Source: Desulfobacteraceae bacterium (lineage in GTDB: Bacteria; Desulfobacterota; Desulfobacteria; Desulfobacterales; UBA11574). Taken from it: a stretch of 21,333 bases of DNA. How positions within the stretch are numbered: position 1 is the first letter of the stretch; each line of letters starts with the position of its first letter. Where the stretch lies: positions 1-21,333 of the forward strand of contig DAOVAE010000001.1 of NCBI GenBank assembly GCA_030671225.1, written 5' to 3'. Positions 8,246-14,654 of the stretch are shown piece after piece. A model generated the notes under the pieces. The model made no database searches, had not been told where the DNA came from, and saw nothing but the letters and a program-made list of their open reading frames with translations. Both the position numbers and the translations under genes were made by a program.

Positions 8246-8266
8246 CCTCGATGCTCTGCATCGGGG
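8246..8266 (+). repeat. REP-like palindrome, copy 1 (pyrH-frr spacer)
   Basis: CCTCGATGC (8246-8254), loop TCT, GCATCGGGG (8258-8266): a 9-bp stem with one T-G wobble. Copy 2 at 8292-8316 has the same loop, flanks and wobble position but different inner stem bases, changed in compensating pairs. The two lie 25 bases apart, like paired REP elements. Confidence 0.7.
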
Positions 8267-8291
8267 TTAATAAGATAAAAATTCATTTTGA

Positions 8292-8316
8292 TACCTCGCA
8301 GCTCTGCTGCGGGGTA
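8292..8316 (+). repeat. REP-like palindrome, copy 2 (pyrH-frr spacer)
   Basis: TACCTCGCAGC (8292-8302), loop TCT (8303-8305), GCTGCGGGGTA (8306-8316): an 11-bp stem with one T-G wobble at the same place as copy 1. The inner pairs differ from copy 1 (CA/TG in place of AT/AT), so stem pairing has been kept while the sequence changed. I associate this type of palindrome with repetitive extragenic elements of deltaproteobacteria; that is recollection, not a search. Confidence 0.7.
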
Positions 8317-8364
8317 GTTCATTAGGTTGTAGAATTTCCGAAAGATTTTAATAAGGAGAAATCC

Positions 8365-8922
8365 ATGATTGAATCGATATATCAGGAAACAAGGGAGAGT
8401 ATGGAAAAGACGATAGACTCTCTTAAAAATGAATTCAAGAGGGTCAGGACCGGACGTGCTTCCCTGTCCATTCTTGATGGTATCAGGGTTGAATATTACG
8501 GTACGCTGACCCCCCTTAACCAGATGGCATCTCTGTCTACCCCTGAAAGCCGTTTGATTACCATACAGCCTTGGGATGTTTCCGTGATCAAGGATGTAGA
8601 AAAGGTGATATTGAAATCTGATCTGGATTTAACGCCTTCCAATGACGGCAAGCTGATACGGATTTCCATTCCGCCGCTCACCGAAGAGAGAAGGAAACAG
8701 CTTGTCAAGGTTATTTACAAAAAAAGCGAAGATCATAAAGTCGCAGTGCGCAATATCAGACGTGATTCCAACGATCTGTTAAAAGGCTTGAAAAAGGATA
8801 GTGAGATTTCGGAAGATGATACCTTCAAGGCTCAGGACCAGGTTCAGAAGATAACAGATGAGCATATCAAGCTTATCGATGATATCTGTAAAGAAAAAGA
8901 GAAAGAGATCCTTGAATTCTAA
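8365..8922 (+). CDS. frr: Ribosome recycling factor
   Basis: RRF works with EF-G to split the post-termination ribosome. The 185-residue length is exactly that of the E. coli protein. Conserved pieces are FKRVRTGRAS (25-33), LNQMASLSTPESRLITIQPWD and the C-terminal IRRDSNDLLKGLKKD and DDTFKAQDQVQKITDEHIKLID of the three-helix bundle. A strong ribosome binding site (AAGGAG, 7 bases from ATG) is present. The 207-bp spacer before it holds two palindromic repeats, an unusual load inside this operon, so frr could have a partly separate transcript. Its last 11 bp overlap the predicted TTG start of uppS. Confidence 0.97.
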   Translation: MIESIYQETRESMEKTIDSLKNEFKRVRTGRASLSILDGIRVEYYGTLTPLNQMASLSTPESRLITIQPWDVSVIKDVEKVILKSDLDLTPSNDGKLIRISIPPLTEERRKQLVKVIYKKSEDHKVAVRNIRRDSNDLLKGLKKDSEISEDDTFKAQDQVQKITDEHIKLIDDICKEKEKEILEF

Positions 8923-9661
8923 TACATCTTCCTCTATTTACAAAGATCTTGATCCTGCAAAACTACCCTCACATGTTGCCATTATTATGGATGGTAATGG
9001 CCGGTGGGCCAAAAAGCGCCTTTTTAATCGGATTAAAGGACATGAAAAGGGTTCGGAAACTGTTCGAACCATTGTTCGAGCCTGTCGCGAAATCGGCATT
9101 TCCTACCTGACCCTATATGCTTTTTCCACTGAAAACTGGCAGCGGCCCCGATCCGAGGTTGCTGCTCTGATGACCCTCCTTAAAAAATTTCTCAAATCAG
9201 AGCAAAAAGAGATGTTGGATAACAATATTCGCCTGTATGCAATCGGACAGATAGAGCGGTTGCCGGAAGATGTCCGGCAAGTATTGTACAAGGCTATGAC
9301 GTTAACAAAAAAAAATAACGGCATGCTCCTTGTTCTGGCATTGAGTTACGGCGGGCGAGCTGAGATCGTCAGGATGGTTAAAGAGATTGCAATAAAAACC
9401 AAAGATGGTAGTATCGATCCTGATTCAATAGCGCCGGAAATTATATCTAAACATCTGTATACAAGTGAAATACCTGATCCGGATCTTCTGATTAGGACAA
9501 GCGGAGAAATGCGTATAAGCAATTTTCTACTGTGGCAAATAGCCTACACGGAGATTTATGTTACAGATACCTTATGGCCCGATTTTGGGAAGAATGAATT
9601 AGTGCGAATTCTGCAAGATTACCAGCAACGTGAACGCAGATTCGGTAAAGTCGGTAATTAA
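8912..9661 (+). CDS. uppS: Undecaprenyl diphosphate synthase (cis-prenyltransferase)
   Basis: UppS condenses isopentenyl diphosphate onto farnesyl diphosphate to make the C55 carrier lipid for peptidoglycan and other wall polymers, at the inner face of the membrane. Conserved parts: MDGNGRWAKK (26-35) with the catalytic Asp27, the TLYAFSTENWQRP segment, and near the C terminus RTSGEMRISNFLLWQIAYTEIY followed by LWPDF and RERRFG. From the TTG at 8912 it is 250 residues, close to E. coli (253). The TTG has an AAAGAGA-type purine run just upstream and overlaps frr by 11 bp. An ATG at 8858 would overlap frr by 65 bp and add 18 Lys/Ser-rich residues, which looks less likely. A heptamer repeat begins on its stop codon. 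Confidence 0.94.
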   Translation: MNSNTSSSIYKDLDPAKLPSHVAIIMDGNGRWAKKRLFNRIKGHEKGSETVRTIVRACREIGISYLTLYAFSTENWQRPRSEVAALMTLLKKFLKSEQKEMLDNNIRLYAIGQIERLPEDVRQVLYKAMTLTKKNNGMLLVLALSYGGRAEIVRMVKEIAIKTKDGSIDPDSIAPEIISKHLYTSEIPDPDLLIRTSGEMRISNFLLWQIAYTEIYVTDTLWPDFGKNELVRILQDYQQRERRFGKVGN

Positions 9662-9685
9662 CTCGTAACTTGTAACCGGCAACCC
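9658..9685 (+). repeat. Heptanucleotide repeat at the uppS stop codon
   Basis: Four units of period 7: TTAACTC, GTAACTT, GTAACCG, GCAACCC. The first unit contains the uppS TAA stop. The tract fills nearly all of the 31-bp uppS-cdsA gap. Its 3' half also gives a small ACCGG/CCGGT hairpin. Confidence 0.55.
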
Positions 9686-9692
9686 GGTCAAT

Positions 9693-10508
9693 ATGCATTT
9701 AAAACGATGGATTACAGCTTTTGTGGCCATTCCCTTTCTTGTTTTGATGATCGGCAGCGGGGGGGCATTAATGTTTGCAGTCGTTATTGGTGCCGTATGC
9801 GTCATAGCCCTCTGGGAATTTTTTCGTATTGTACCGAATAAAGCTGAAAGCTTAAATCCATTTTGCTTTCAGCTTTCGGCTTTTATCATGGGCCCGGCTA
9901 TTATCTGGGCTGCATATATTAATTCATTCAAAAGTGTATTAGGCCTTATTGCTTTAAATCTTATTGTCCCTGCCCTGATCTCTTTACCTAAGTTTAAATC
10001 TGATGCATCAGTATCGGAAATTGTTTTCAAACAGGTTCTGGGTGTTATATATATACCCTTATTCCTATCGTATCTTGTTCTGATCCGAAATGGTGATGAC
10101 GGTGTTGCCTGGATATTTTTTCTGTTAATCATAGTTTTTCTGGGTGATACAGGTGCATACTATGTCGGATCCTATTTAGGGCGACACAAGCTCTGCCCTG
10201 CTGTAAGTCCGAACAAAACCATAGAGGGCTCTGTGGGAGGGCTTGCCGTCAATTTATGTGCGGGTGCTTTGTTTAAATTCTTTTTTTTCCCGCTCTTGCC
10301 GTGGGGGTTAAGCATCCTGTTTTTCCTTTCCATAGGTGTTGCAGGACAGGTGGGCGATCTATTTGAATCTGAGCTTAAGAGAGTCGGTAATATAAAGGAT
10401 TCCGGGGTATTACTTCCAGGTCACGGCGGCGTTCTGGATCGGATTGATGCATTACTTTTTGCCGCCCCGGCAGCATATTTTTTTAAAGAATATATACTAA
10501 CTGGGTAA
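9693..10508 (+). CDS. cdsA: Phosphatidate cytidylyltransferase (CDP-diglyceride synthase)
   Basis: CdsA makes CDP-diacylglycerol from CTP and phosphatidic acid, the branch point for bacterial phospholipids, in the inner membrane. The 271-residue product is strongly hydrophobic, with about eight likely membrane segments. It carries the family signature in its C-terminal third: SPNKTIEGSVGG, then GQVGDLFESELKRVGNIKDSG and LLPGHGGVLDRIDALLF, including the conserved acidic residues that bind metal and CTP. It follows uppS by 31 bp in the conserved frr-uppS-cdsA-dxr-rseP order. The Shine-Dalgarno is poor, so coupling to uppS translation is possible. A tract of 7-base repeats starts at its stop codon. 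Confidence 0.95.
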   Translation: MHLKRWITAFVAIPFLVLMIGSGGALMFAVVIGAVCVIALWEFFRIVPNKAESLNPFCFQLSAFIMGPAIIWAAYINSFKSVLGLIALNLIVPALISLPKFKSDASVSEIVFKQVLGVIYIPLFLSYLVLIRNGDDGVAWIFFLLIIVFLGDTGAYYVGSYLGRHKLCPAVSPNKTIEGSVGGLAVNLCAGALFKFFFFPLLPWGLSILFFLSIGVAGQVGDLFESELKRVGNIKDSGVLLPGHGGVLDRIDALLFAAPAAYFFKEYILTG

Positions 10509-10531
10509 TAGGTAATAGGTGATTGGTTAAG
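10504..10531 (+). repeat. Heptanucleotide repeat at the cdsA stop codon
   Basis: Four 7-base units: GGTAATA, GGTAATA, GGTGATT, GGTTAAG. The first contains the cdsA TAA stop (10506-10508). Partly complementary bases (GACCCATTATCCATAATC, 10579-10596) lie just before dxr, so the whole 95-bp spacer may be an imperfect inverted element. Confidence 0.6.
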
Positions 10532-10603
10532 CCTGCTGTCCACTTGTTTTTTTAAAAGATAACATCCCTTTACTTATGACCCATTATCCATAATCTGAGT
10601 GCT

Positions 10604-11761
10604 ATGAAAAATCTTTCCATACTCGGGTCTACGGGATCCATCGGGTGCAATGCACTTAAGATTGTAGAAATGTTCCCCGATCGATTTTCCGTAAAGGCGC
10701 TTGCCGCCAAAAACAATACTACTTTATTGGCCAGTCAGGTGGAGAGGTTTAGCCCTGAAATCGTTGTGGTTTTTGATGAAACCCGTGCCCTTGAACTAAA
10801 AAGCATGCTCCCATCTGAAACCGGTGTTGAAATAATATACGGGGAAAATGGTTACAGGGCTGCGGCCACCCTCGATTCTGTTGAAATGGTTGTTTCTGCG
10901 GTTGTGGGGGCGGCCGGACTGATTCCGACCCTTGCTGCCATAGAGGCAGGGAAAAACGTTGCCCTGGCTAATAAGGAAACCCTTGTAATGGCCGGTGAGA
11001 TTGTTGTAAATAGAGCGGCATTAAATAGTGTAAAGATACTTCCCATTGATAGTGAGCACAGCGCGATTTTTCAATGCATTGCGGGCAATCGCAGGCAGGA
11101 TCTGGTCGAGATCCTTCTAACAGCGTCGGGCGGTCCATTTTTAAACCGGCCGGAGAATGAATTTGTGAAAATTAAACCTCAAGACGCGCTCAATCATCCG
11201 ACCTGGCGGATGGGCAAAAAGGTTAGCGTCGATTCGGCGACCCTAATGAACAAAGGGCTTGAGGTTATGGAGGCAAAATGTCTCTTCGGCGTTCCACATG
11301 ATATGATTAAAGTCTTGATCCACCCGCAAAGCGTGATTCACTCCATGGTTTCTTTTAAAGATGGAGCGGTAATGGCTCAGATGGGCATTCCCGATATGAA
11401 GGGGGCCATTGCATATGCCCTGTCCTATCCTGAACGCCTTGCGCTAAAGCAGCCATCGCCTGACTTTACAAGGATAGGGGCGCTTACTTTTGAAAAACCC
11501 GATTTAGAAAAGTTCCCATGCCTTGATCTGGCGTATAGGGCCTGCGAAACCGGAGAGACACTGCCGGCAGTGTTGAATGCCGCAAATGAGGTGGCCGTGC
11601 GGGCTTTTTTAAAGCGACGTGTACCATTTGTTAAAATACCCGAGGTTATAAGAGAAACAATGGAGCGACACAATGTTGTTCCAGATCCGGCCCTTGATGA
11701 TATTCTCGAAGCTGACCGGTGGGCAAGAGAACAAGCACAGGATCTGATCGGCGCTATATAA
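10604..11761 (+). CDS. dxr: 1-deoxy-D-xylulose 5-phosphate reductoisomerase
   Basis: DXR converts DXP to 2-C-methyl-D-erythritol 4-phosphate with NADPH, the committed step of the MEP isoprenoid pathway, whose products feed UppS encoded just upstream. The 385-residue protein has the NADPH-binding GSTGSIG (8-14), ALANKETLVMAG, the metal/substrate region PIDSEHSAIFQC, SGGPF, and SVDSATLMNKGLEVMEA with the second acidic metal ligands. PDMKGAIAYALSYPER and the C-terminal AANEVAVRAFL follow. Length fits the family (about 380-400). The ribosome binding site is weak. The presence of dxr shows that the organism uses the MEP route, consistent with a proteobacterium. Confidence 0.97.
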   Translation: MKNLSILGSTGSIGCNALKIVEMFPDRFSVKALAAKNNTTLLASQVERFSPEIVVVFDETRALELKSMLPSETGVEIIYGENGYRAAATLDSVEMVVSAVVGAAGLIPTLAAIEAGKNVALANKETLVMAGEIVVNRAALNSVKILPIDSEHSAIFQCIAGNRRQDLVEILLTASGGPFLNRPENEFVKIKPQDALNHPTWRMGKKVSVDSATLMNKGLEVMEAKCLFGVPHDMIKVLIHPQSVIHSMVSFKDGAVMAQMGIPDMKGAIAYALSYPERLALKQPSPDFTRIGALTFEKPDLEKFPCLDLAYRACETGETLPAVLNAANEVAVRAFLKRRVPFVKIPEVIRETMERHNVVPDPALDDILEADRWAREQAQDLIGAI

Positions 11762-11797
11762 TGTTACAATTACTTTAAAGCAGGAACTATTACTATA

Positions 11798-12865
11798 ATG
11801 AGCGTTAATATATTTGCAATAATCGTGGTGTTGGGCGTACTGATATTTTTTCATGAACTAGGGCATTTCCTGGTCGCCAGGTTGCTCGGTGTGGGGGTTG
11901 AAAAATTTTCGCTCGGTTTTGGTCCCAGGTTGATCGGCAAAAAAATCGGAATTACCGATTATCTAATATCCGCCATACCTTTAGGCGGATATGTTAAAAT
12001 GGTTGGCGAGGCGCCCGATGCAGAGATAGCCCCTGATGATATCCCGATCTCATTTACCCACAAGCATGTCTTTAAAAGGATATTAATCGTTGCGGCCGGT
12101 CCTTTTTTTAATATCCTTCTGGCGGTGATAATATTCTTTGGTACTTTTCAACTTTCCGGCTTGTTTATATTGGAACCTTCCATCGGAGAGGTTCAAAAAG
12201 ATACGCCTGCATACTGGGGAGGGCTGAGAGAAAATGACCTAATCGTATCCATTGATGGAGATGAGGTTTCAAGCTGGGAAGAAATGGCAGAGACTATTAC
12301 GGCAAGCAAAGGGAAGACCCTGGCAGTATCCGTGCGTCGCGGAGATACTATGCTTGTTGTAAATATTATGCCGGAGCCGAAAATATTTCAAAATATATTT
12401 GGCGAGGATATAGAGAGGTATGTAATCGGAATCACCGCTTCGGGTGATGGTTTTTCAAAAGATTTGAACGTTTTTCAGTCCCTTTCAGAGAGCATCATAC
12501 AAACTTATAAAATAACAGCCATGACAATAAAGGGTGTTGTAAAGCTTTTGCAGGGGACTATTTCACCAAAAACGCTGGGTGGTCCGATCATGATAGCCCA
12601 GATGGCGGGGCAGCAGGCCAGGGAAGGGGCGGCCAATTTAATCTTTTTTATCGCACTGATCAGCATAAATCTTGCAATTATCAATTTTCTTCCCATACCG
12701 GTTTTGGACGGCGGCCATCTGCTCTTCTTTTTTATTGAGGCCGTCACGGGAAGTCCAGTAAGTATAAGGGTGCGTGAGATTGCCCAGCAGGCAGGTATAT
12801 TTGTGTTAATCCTGCTGATGATATATGTGTTTTACAATGATATTACGCGGGTCTTATTAAGTTAA
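11798..12865 (+). CDS. rseP: RseP-type intramembrane site-2 zinc metalloprotease
   Basis: This S2P protease cuts transmembrane proteins inside the bilayer. In E. coli RseP completes cleavage of the anti-sigma factor RseA and clears signal peptides. The 355-residue product has an N-terminal membrane segment with HELGH (19-23), a second segment after KRILIVAAGPFFNILLAV (about 92-115), one PDZ domain (about 125-200, with GGLRENDLIVSIDGDEV), and the third metal ligand in NFLPIPVLDGG (296-306), where the Asp completes zinc binding. E. coli RseP has 450 residues and two PDZ domains, so this is the shorter single-PDZ type. A GCAGGAA ribosome binding site lies upstream. No sigma-E or anti-sigma gene is in the window. 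The TAA stop lies inside the end of a MITE-like element. Confidence 0.95.
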   Translation: MSVNIFAIIVVLGVLIFFHELGHFLVARLLGVGVEKFSLGFGPRLIGKKIGITDYLISAIPLGGYVKMVGEAPDAEIAPDDIPISFTHKHVFKRILIVAAGPFFNILLAVIIFFGTFQLSGLFILEPSIGEVQKDTPAYWGGLRENDLIVSIDGDEVSSWEEMAETITASKGKTLAVSVRRGDTMLVVNIMPEPKIFQNIFGEDIERYVIGITASGDGFSKDLNVFQSLSESIIQTYKITAMTIKGVVKLLQGTISPKTLGGPIMIAQMAGQQAREGAANLIFFIALISINLAIINFLPIPVLDGGHLLFFFIEAVTGSPVSIRVREIAQQAGIFVLILLMIYVFYNDITRVLLS

Positions 12866-13017
12866 CTAGTGCCCGAACGAAAACTAGGATTTTTCGTTAA
12901 GATCAAGGAAGACGAAAAATTTTAACCACAGTAATACTAATAGTATTTCGAGGATTAAAATTTGAGTCTGACGCAGATATTGGCGGAAAAGACAGTTTTC
13001 GTTCAGGCACTAGTTAA
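12862..13017. mobile_element. MITE-like structured element between rseP and hup
   Basis: The 24-base ends 12862-12885 and 12994-13017 are inverted copies with one mismatch (centre ACTAGTGCC... / ...GGCACTAGT). They flank about 108 bp without a credible gene. Inside are nested hairpins: TTTTTCGT (12890-12897) / ACGAAAAA (12912-12919), AATTTTAACC (12918-12927) with GGATTAAAATT (12952-12962), and an apex AATACT (12933-12938) / AGTATT (12942-12947). TTAA flanks a CTAG...CTAG core on both sides, which could be a target duplication or simply part of the inverted repeat. Size, ends and lack of coding capacity fit a miniature inverted-repeat element. Its left end supplies or overlaps the rseP stop codon. 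Confidence 0.7.
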
Positions 13018-13036
13018 GTGGTTGACAATATCTGTC

Positions 13037-13309
13037 TTATATAGCGTCTTTGAGTTTCTTTCCGGGTCTAAACTTTACCACATTACATGCTTTAATTTTG
13101 ATCGGATCGCCGGTTTGAGGATTGCGTCCTTTTCGAGCTTTTCGACGGGTTTTTGCAAAAGTACCAAATCCGACTAACGTTACTTTGCCATTCTTTTTCT
13201 TCAAAGCCTTTGTTACATTTGTCATGAAAGAGTTGAGTGTGGCTGCGGCAGCAACCTTGGAGATGCCTGCATCCTTTGCCATTTTTTCTACTAATTCTGC
13301 TTTTGTCAT
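13037..13309 (-). CDS. hup: HU-family DNA-binding protein
   Basis: HU is a small dimeric nucleoid protein that bends DNA. The 90-residue length and sequence are standard: MTKAELVEKMAKDAG at the N terminus, the GFGTFAKTRRKARKGRNPQTGDPIKI hinge and beta arm with the intercalating Pro in NPQTG, and a basic C-terminal KFRPGKKLKDAI. IHF subunits share the fold, but the sequence is closest to HU. The start has a strong GGGGGG-rich ribosome binding site. It lies 197 bp downstream of ftsY with its own promoter (13367-13395), so it is probably a single gene. It converges on rseP, with the MITE-like element between the two 3' ends. Confidence 0.95.
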   Translation of the reverse strand: MTKAELVEKMAKDAGISKVAAAATLNSFMTNVTKALKKKNGKVTLVGFGTFAKTRRKARKGRNPQTGDPIKIKACNVVKFRPGKKLKDAI

Positions 13310-13366
13310 AATTGTACCCCCCTTTTTGTTGTTGATTAATGACTGTCAACCGTTGATTTTAAAAGA

Positions 13367-13395
13367 TCCATACATTAGTCAATTCTTCATGTCAA
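13367..13395 (-). promoter_or_regulatory. Promoter of hup
   Basis: On the minus strand TTGACA (complement of 13390-13395) and TATGGA (complement of 13367-13372) are 17 bases apart. The -35 is perfect and the -10 is partial. Two further TTGAC-like motifs follow downstream (one at 13344-13349), so the exact start could differ. Confidence 0.5.
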
Positions 13396-13506
13396 CATAA
13401 ATCAGCATTTAACAACATATTTTTTATAGTTAATAACGCTATCAGGCTTTATGATTGCATTTGGGAGAAGTAATTCCTCATGAGTTATTCCGAGATAAAC
13501 GTTTTC

Positions 13507-14406
13507 CTAAAACAGTGCGTCAACAAACTGGACTGAATCAAATTTCTGCAGATCTTCAATTTTTTCGCCGACCCCAATATACTTTAACGGAATTTCAAGC
13601 ATACTGCAAATGCTGACAACGATTCCACCCTTGGCTGTCCCGTCAAGTTTTGCAAGAGCGATTCCCGTGACGTCAAGGGCATCCTTGAACAGCTTAGCCT
13701 GTGAAAGAGCGTTTTGGCCGGTTGTGGCATCAAGAACAAGAAGAATTTCATGAGGGGCTTCAGGAAGTTTTTTCGAAATAGCGCGTTTTATCTTTTTTAG
13801 CTCTTCCATCAGATTTTTCTTTGTGTGAATTCTTCCTGCGGTATCTACAAGAACAATATCCGCACCTCTGGCAATGGCCGCTTCAACCCCGTCATATGCA
13901 ACGGCGGCAGGATCTGACATTTCCTTATGTTTCACGATTTCTACACCTGCTCTTTGAGCCCATATCACAAGCTGTTCGATTGCCGCCGCCCGAAAAGTGT
14001 CAGCGGCAGCTATGATAACCTTTTCCCCCGAAGCTACAGCTTTTGCCGCCAGTTTTCCGATGGTAGTTGTTTTGCCTACACCGTTTACACCGATTACCAT
14101 TATGACATGAGGTGTTGTCATAATTTTTTGTGGGACAGGTTTCTCTGCACTCAGTAATGCAAGTATTTTCTCTTTGAGAACTTTTTTGAGCTGATCGGCG
14201 TCTGATATTTCTGAAGACTTTTTTGAAATGCTCTGTATTAGATCCATGGTGGTCTGGACACCAATATCCGAAGTGATTAGAAGTTCTTCAAGTTCCTCCA
14301 GCAGTTCATCATCAATTTTCCTGTTGCCTGCAAATAGCTCGCTAATGTCGGTTGAAAGAAGTTTGCGGGTTTTTGAGAGTCCCTTTTTTAACCAGTTGAA
14401 TGCCAT
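13507..14406 (-). CDS. ftsY: Signal recognition particle receptor FtsY
   Basis: FtsY is the membrane-associated SRP receptor GTPase that delivers ribosome-nascent chain complexes to the translocon. The 299-residue protein is only the NG core: N domain helices (about 1-95), then G1 GVNGVGKT (106-113), the DTFRAAA segment (136-142), G3 DTAGR (188-192) and the closing motif AKLDGTAKGG (252-261). The long acidic A domain of E. coli FtsY is missing, as in many bacteria. A short basic N-terminal stretch (WLKKGLSKTRK) could serve as a membrane-binding helix. It follows smc by 248 bp; the smc-ftsY pairing is common in bacteria, but the spacer holds a repeat element. Confidence 0.96.
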   Translation of the reverse strand: MAFNWLKKGLSKTRKLLSTDISELFAGNRKIDDELLEELEELLITSDIGVQTTMDLIQSISKKSSEISDADQLKKVLKEKILALLSAEKPVPQKIMTTPHVIMVIGVNGVGKTTTIGKLAAKAVASGEKVIIAAADTFRAAAIEQLVIWAQRAGVEIVKHKEMSDPAAVAYDGVEAAIARGADIVLVDTAGRIHTKKNLMEELKKIKRAISKKLPEAPHEILLVLDATTGQNALSQAKLFKDALDVTGIALAKLDGTAKGGIVVSICSMLEIPLKYIGVGEKIEDLQKFDSVQFVDALF

Positions 14407-14470
14407 AACGAAATTTATCCAACATTAGTTTCTTAGTTGTAAATTTTGCGCATTTAATGGGAAAAAATCA

Positions 14471-14630
14471 ATACACAAGCACCAAATATCAATTAAATTC
14501 CAAATAACAAAAAAAATCCAAATTCCAAAATGCGGCGCAAGCGCCTGCGCTGCGCGTGACCAAAGCCTGTTTAGAATTTTGAATTTCAGTCATTGTGATT
14601 TGTTTGTGATTTGTGGTTTGTGATTTGTTT
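14471..14630. repeat. AT-rich heptamer-armed repeat element between smc and ftsY
   Basis: The 248-bp smc-ftsY gap (14407-14654) is largely one composite repeat. The left arm has AAATTCC-like units (14495-14501, 14502-14508, 14520-14526). The right arm has GTGATTT, GTGGTTT, GTGATTT in tandem at 14606-14626 plus another GTGATTT at 14595-14601. The arms are roughly inverse (CAAATNN-type against NNATTTG-type). Between them is a GC-rich palindromic core: GGCGC (14534-14538) / GCGCC (14541-14545) and GCGCA (14535-14539) / TGCGC (14546-14550). No gene is present. I see no clear promoter for ftsY. Confidence 0.55.
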
Positions 14631-14654
14631 TTTCCGGTTTATCCGGGTTAGGTT

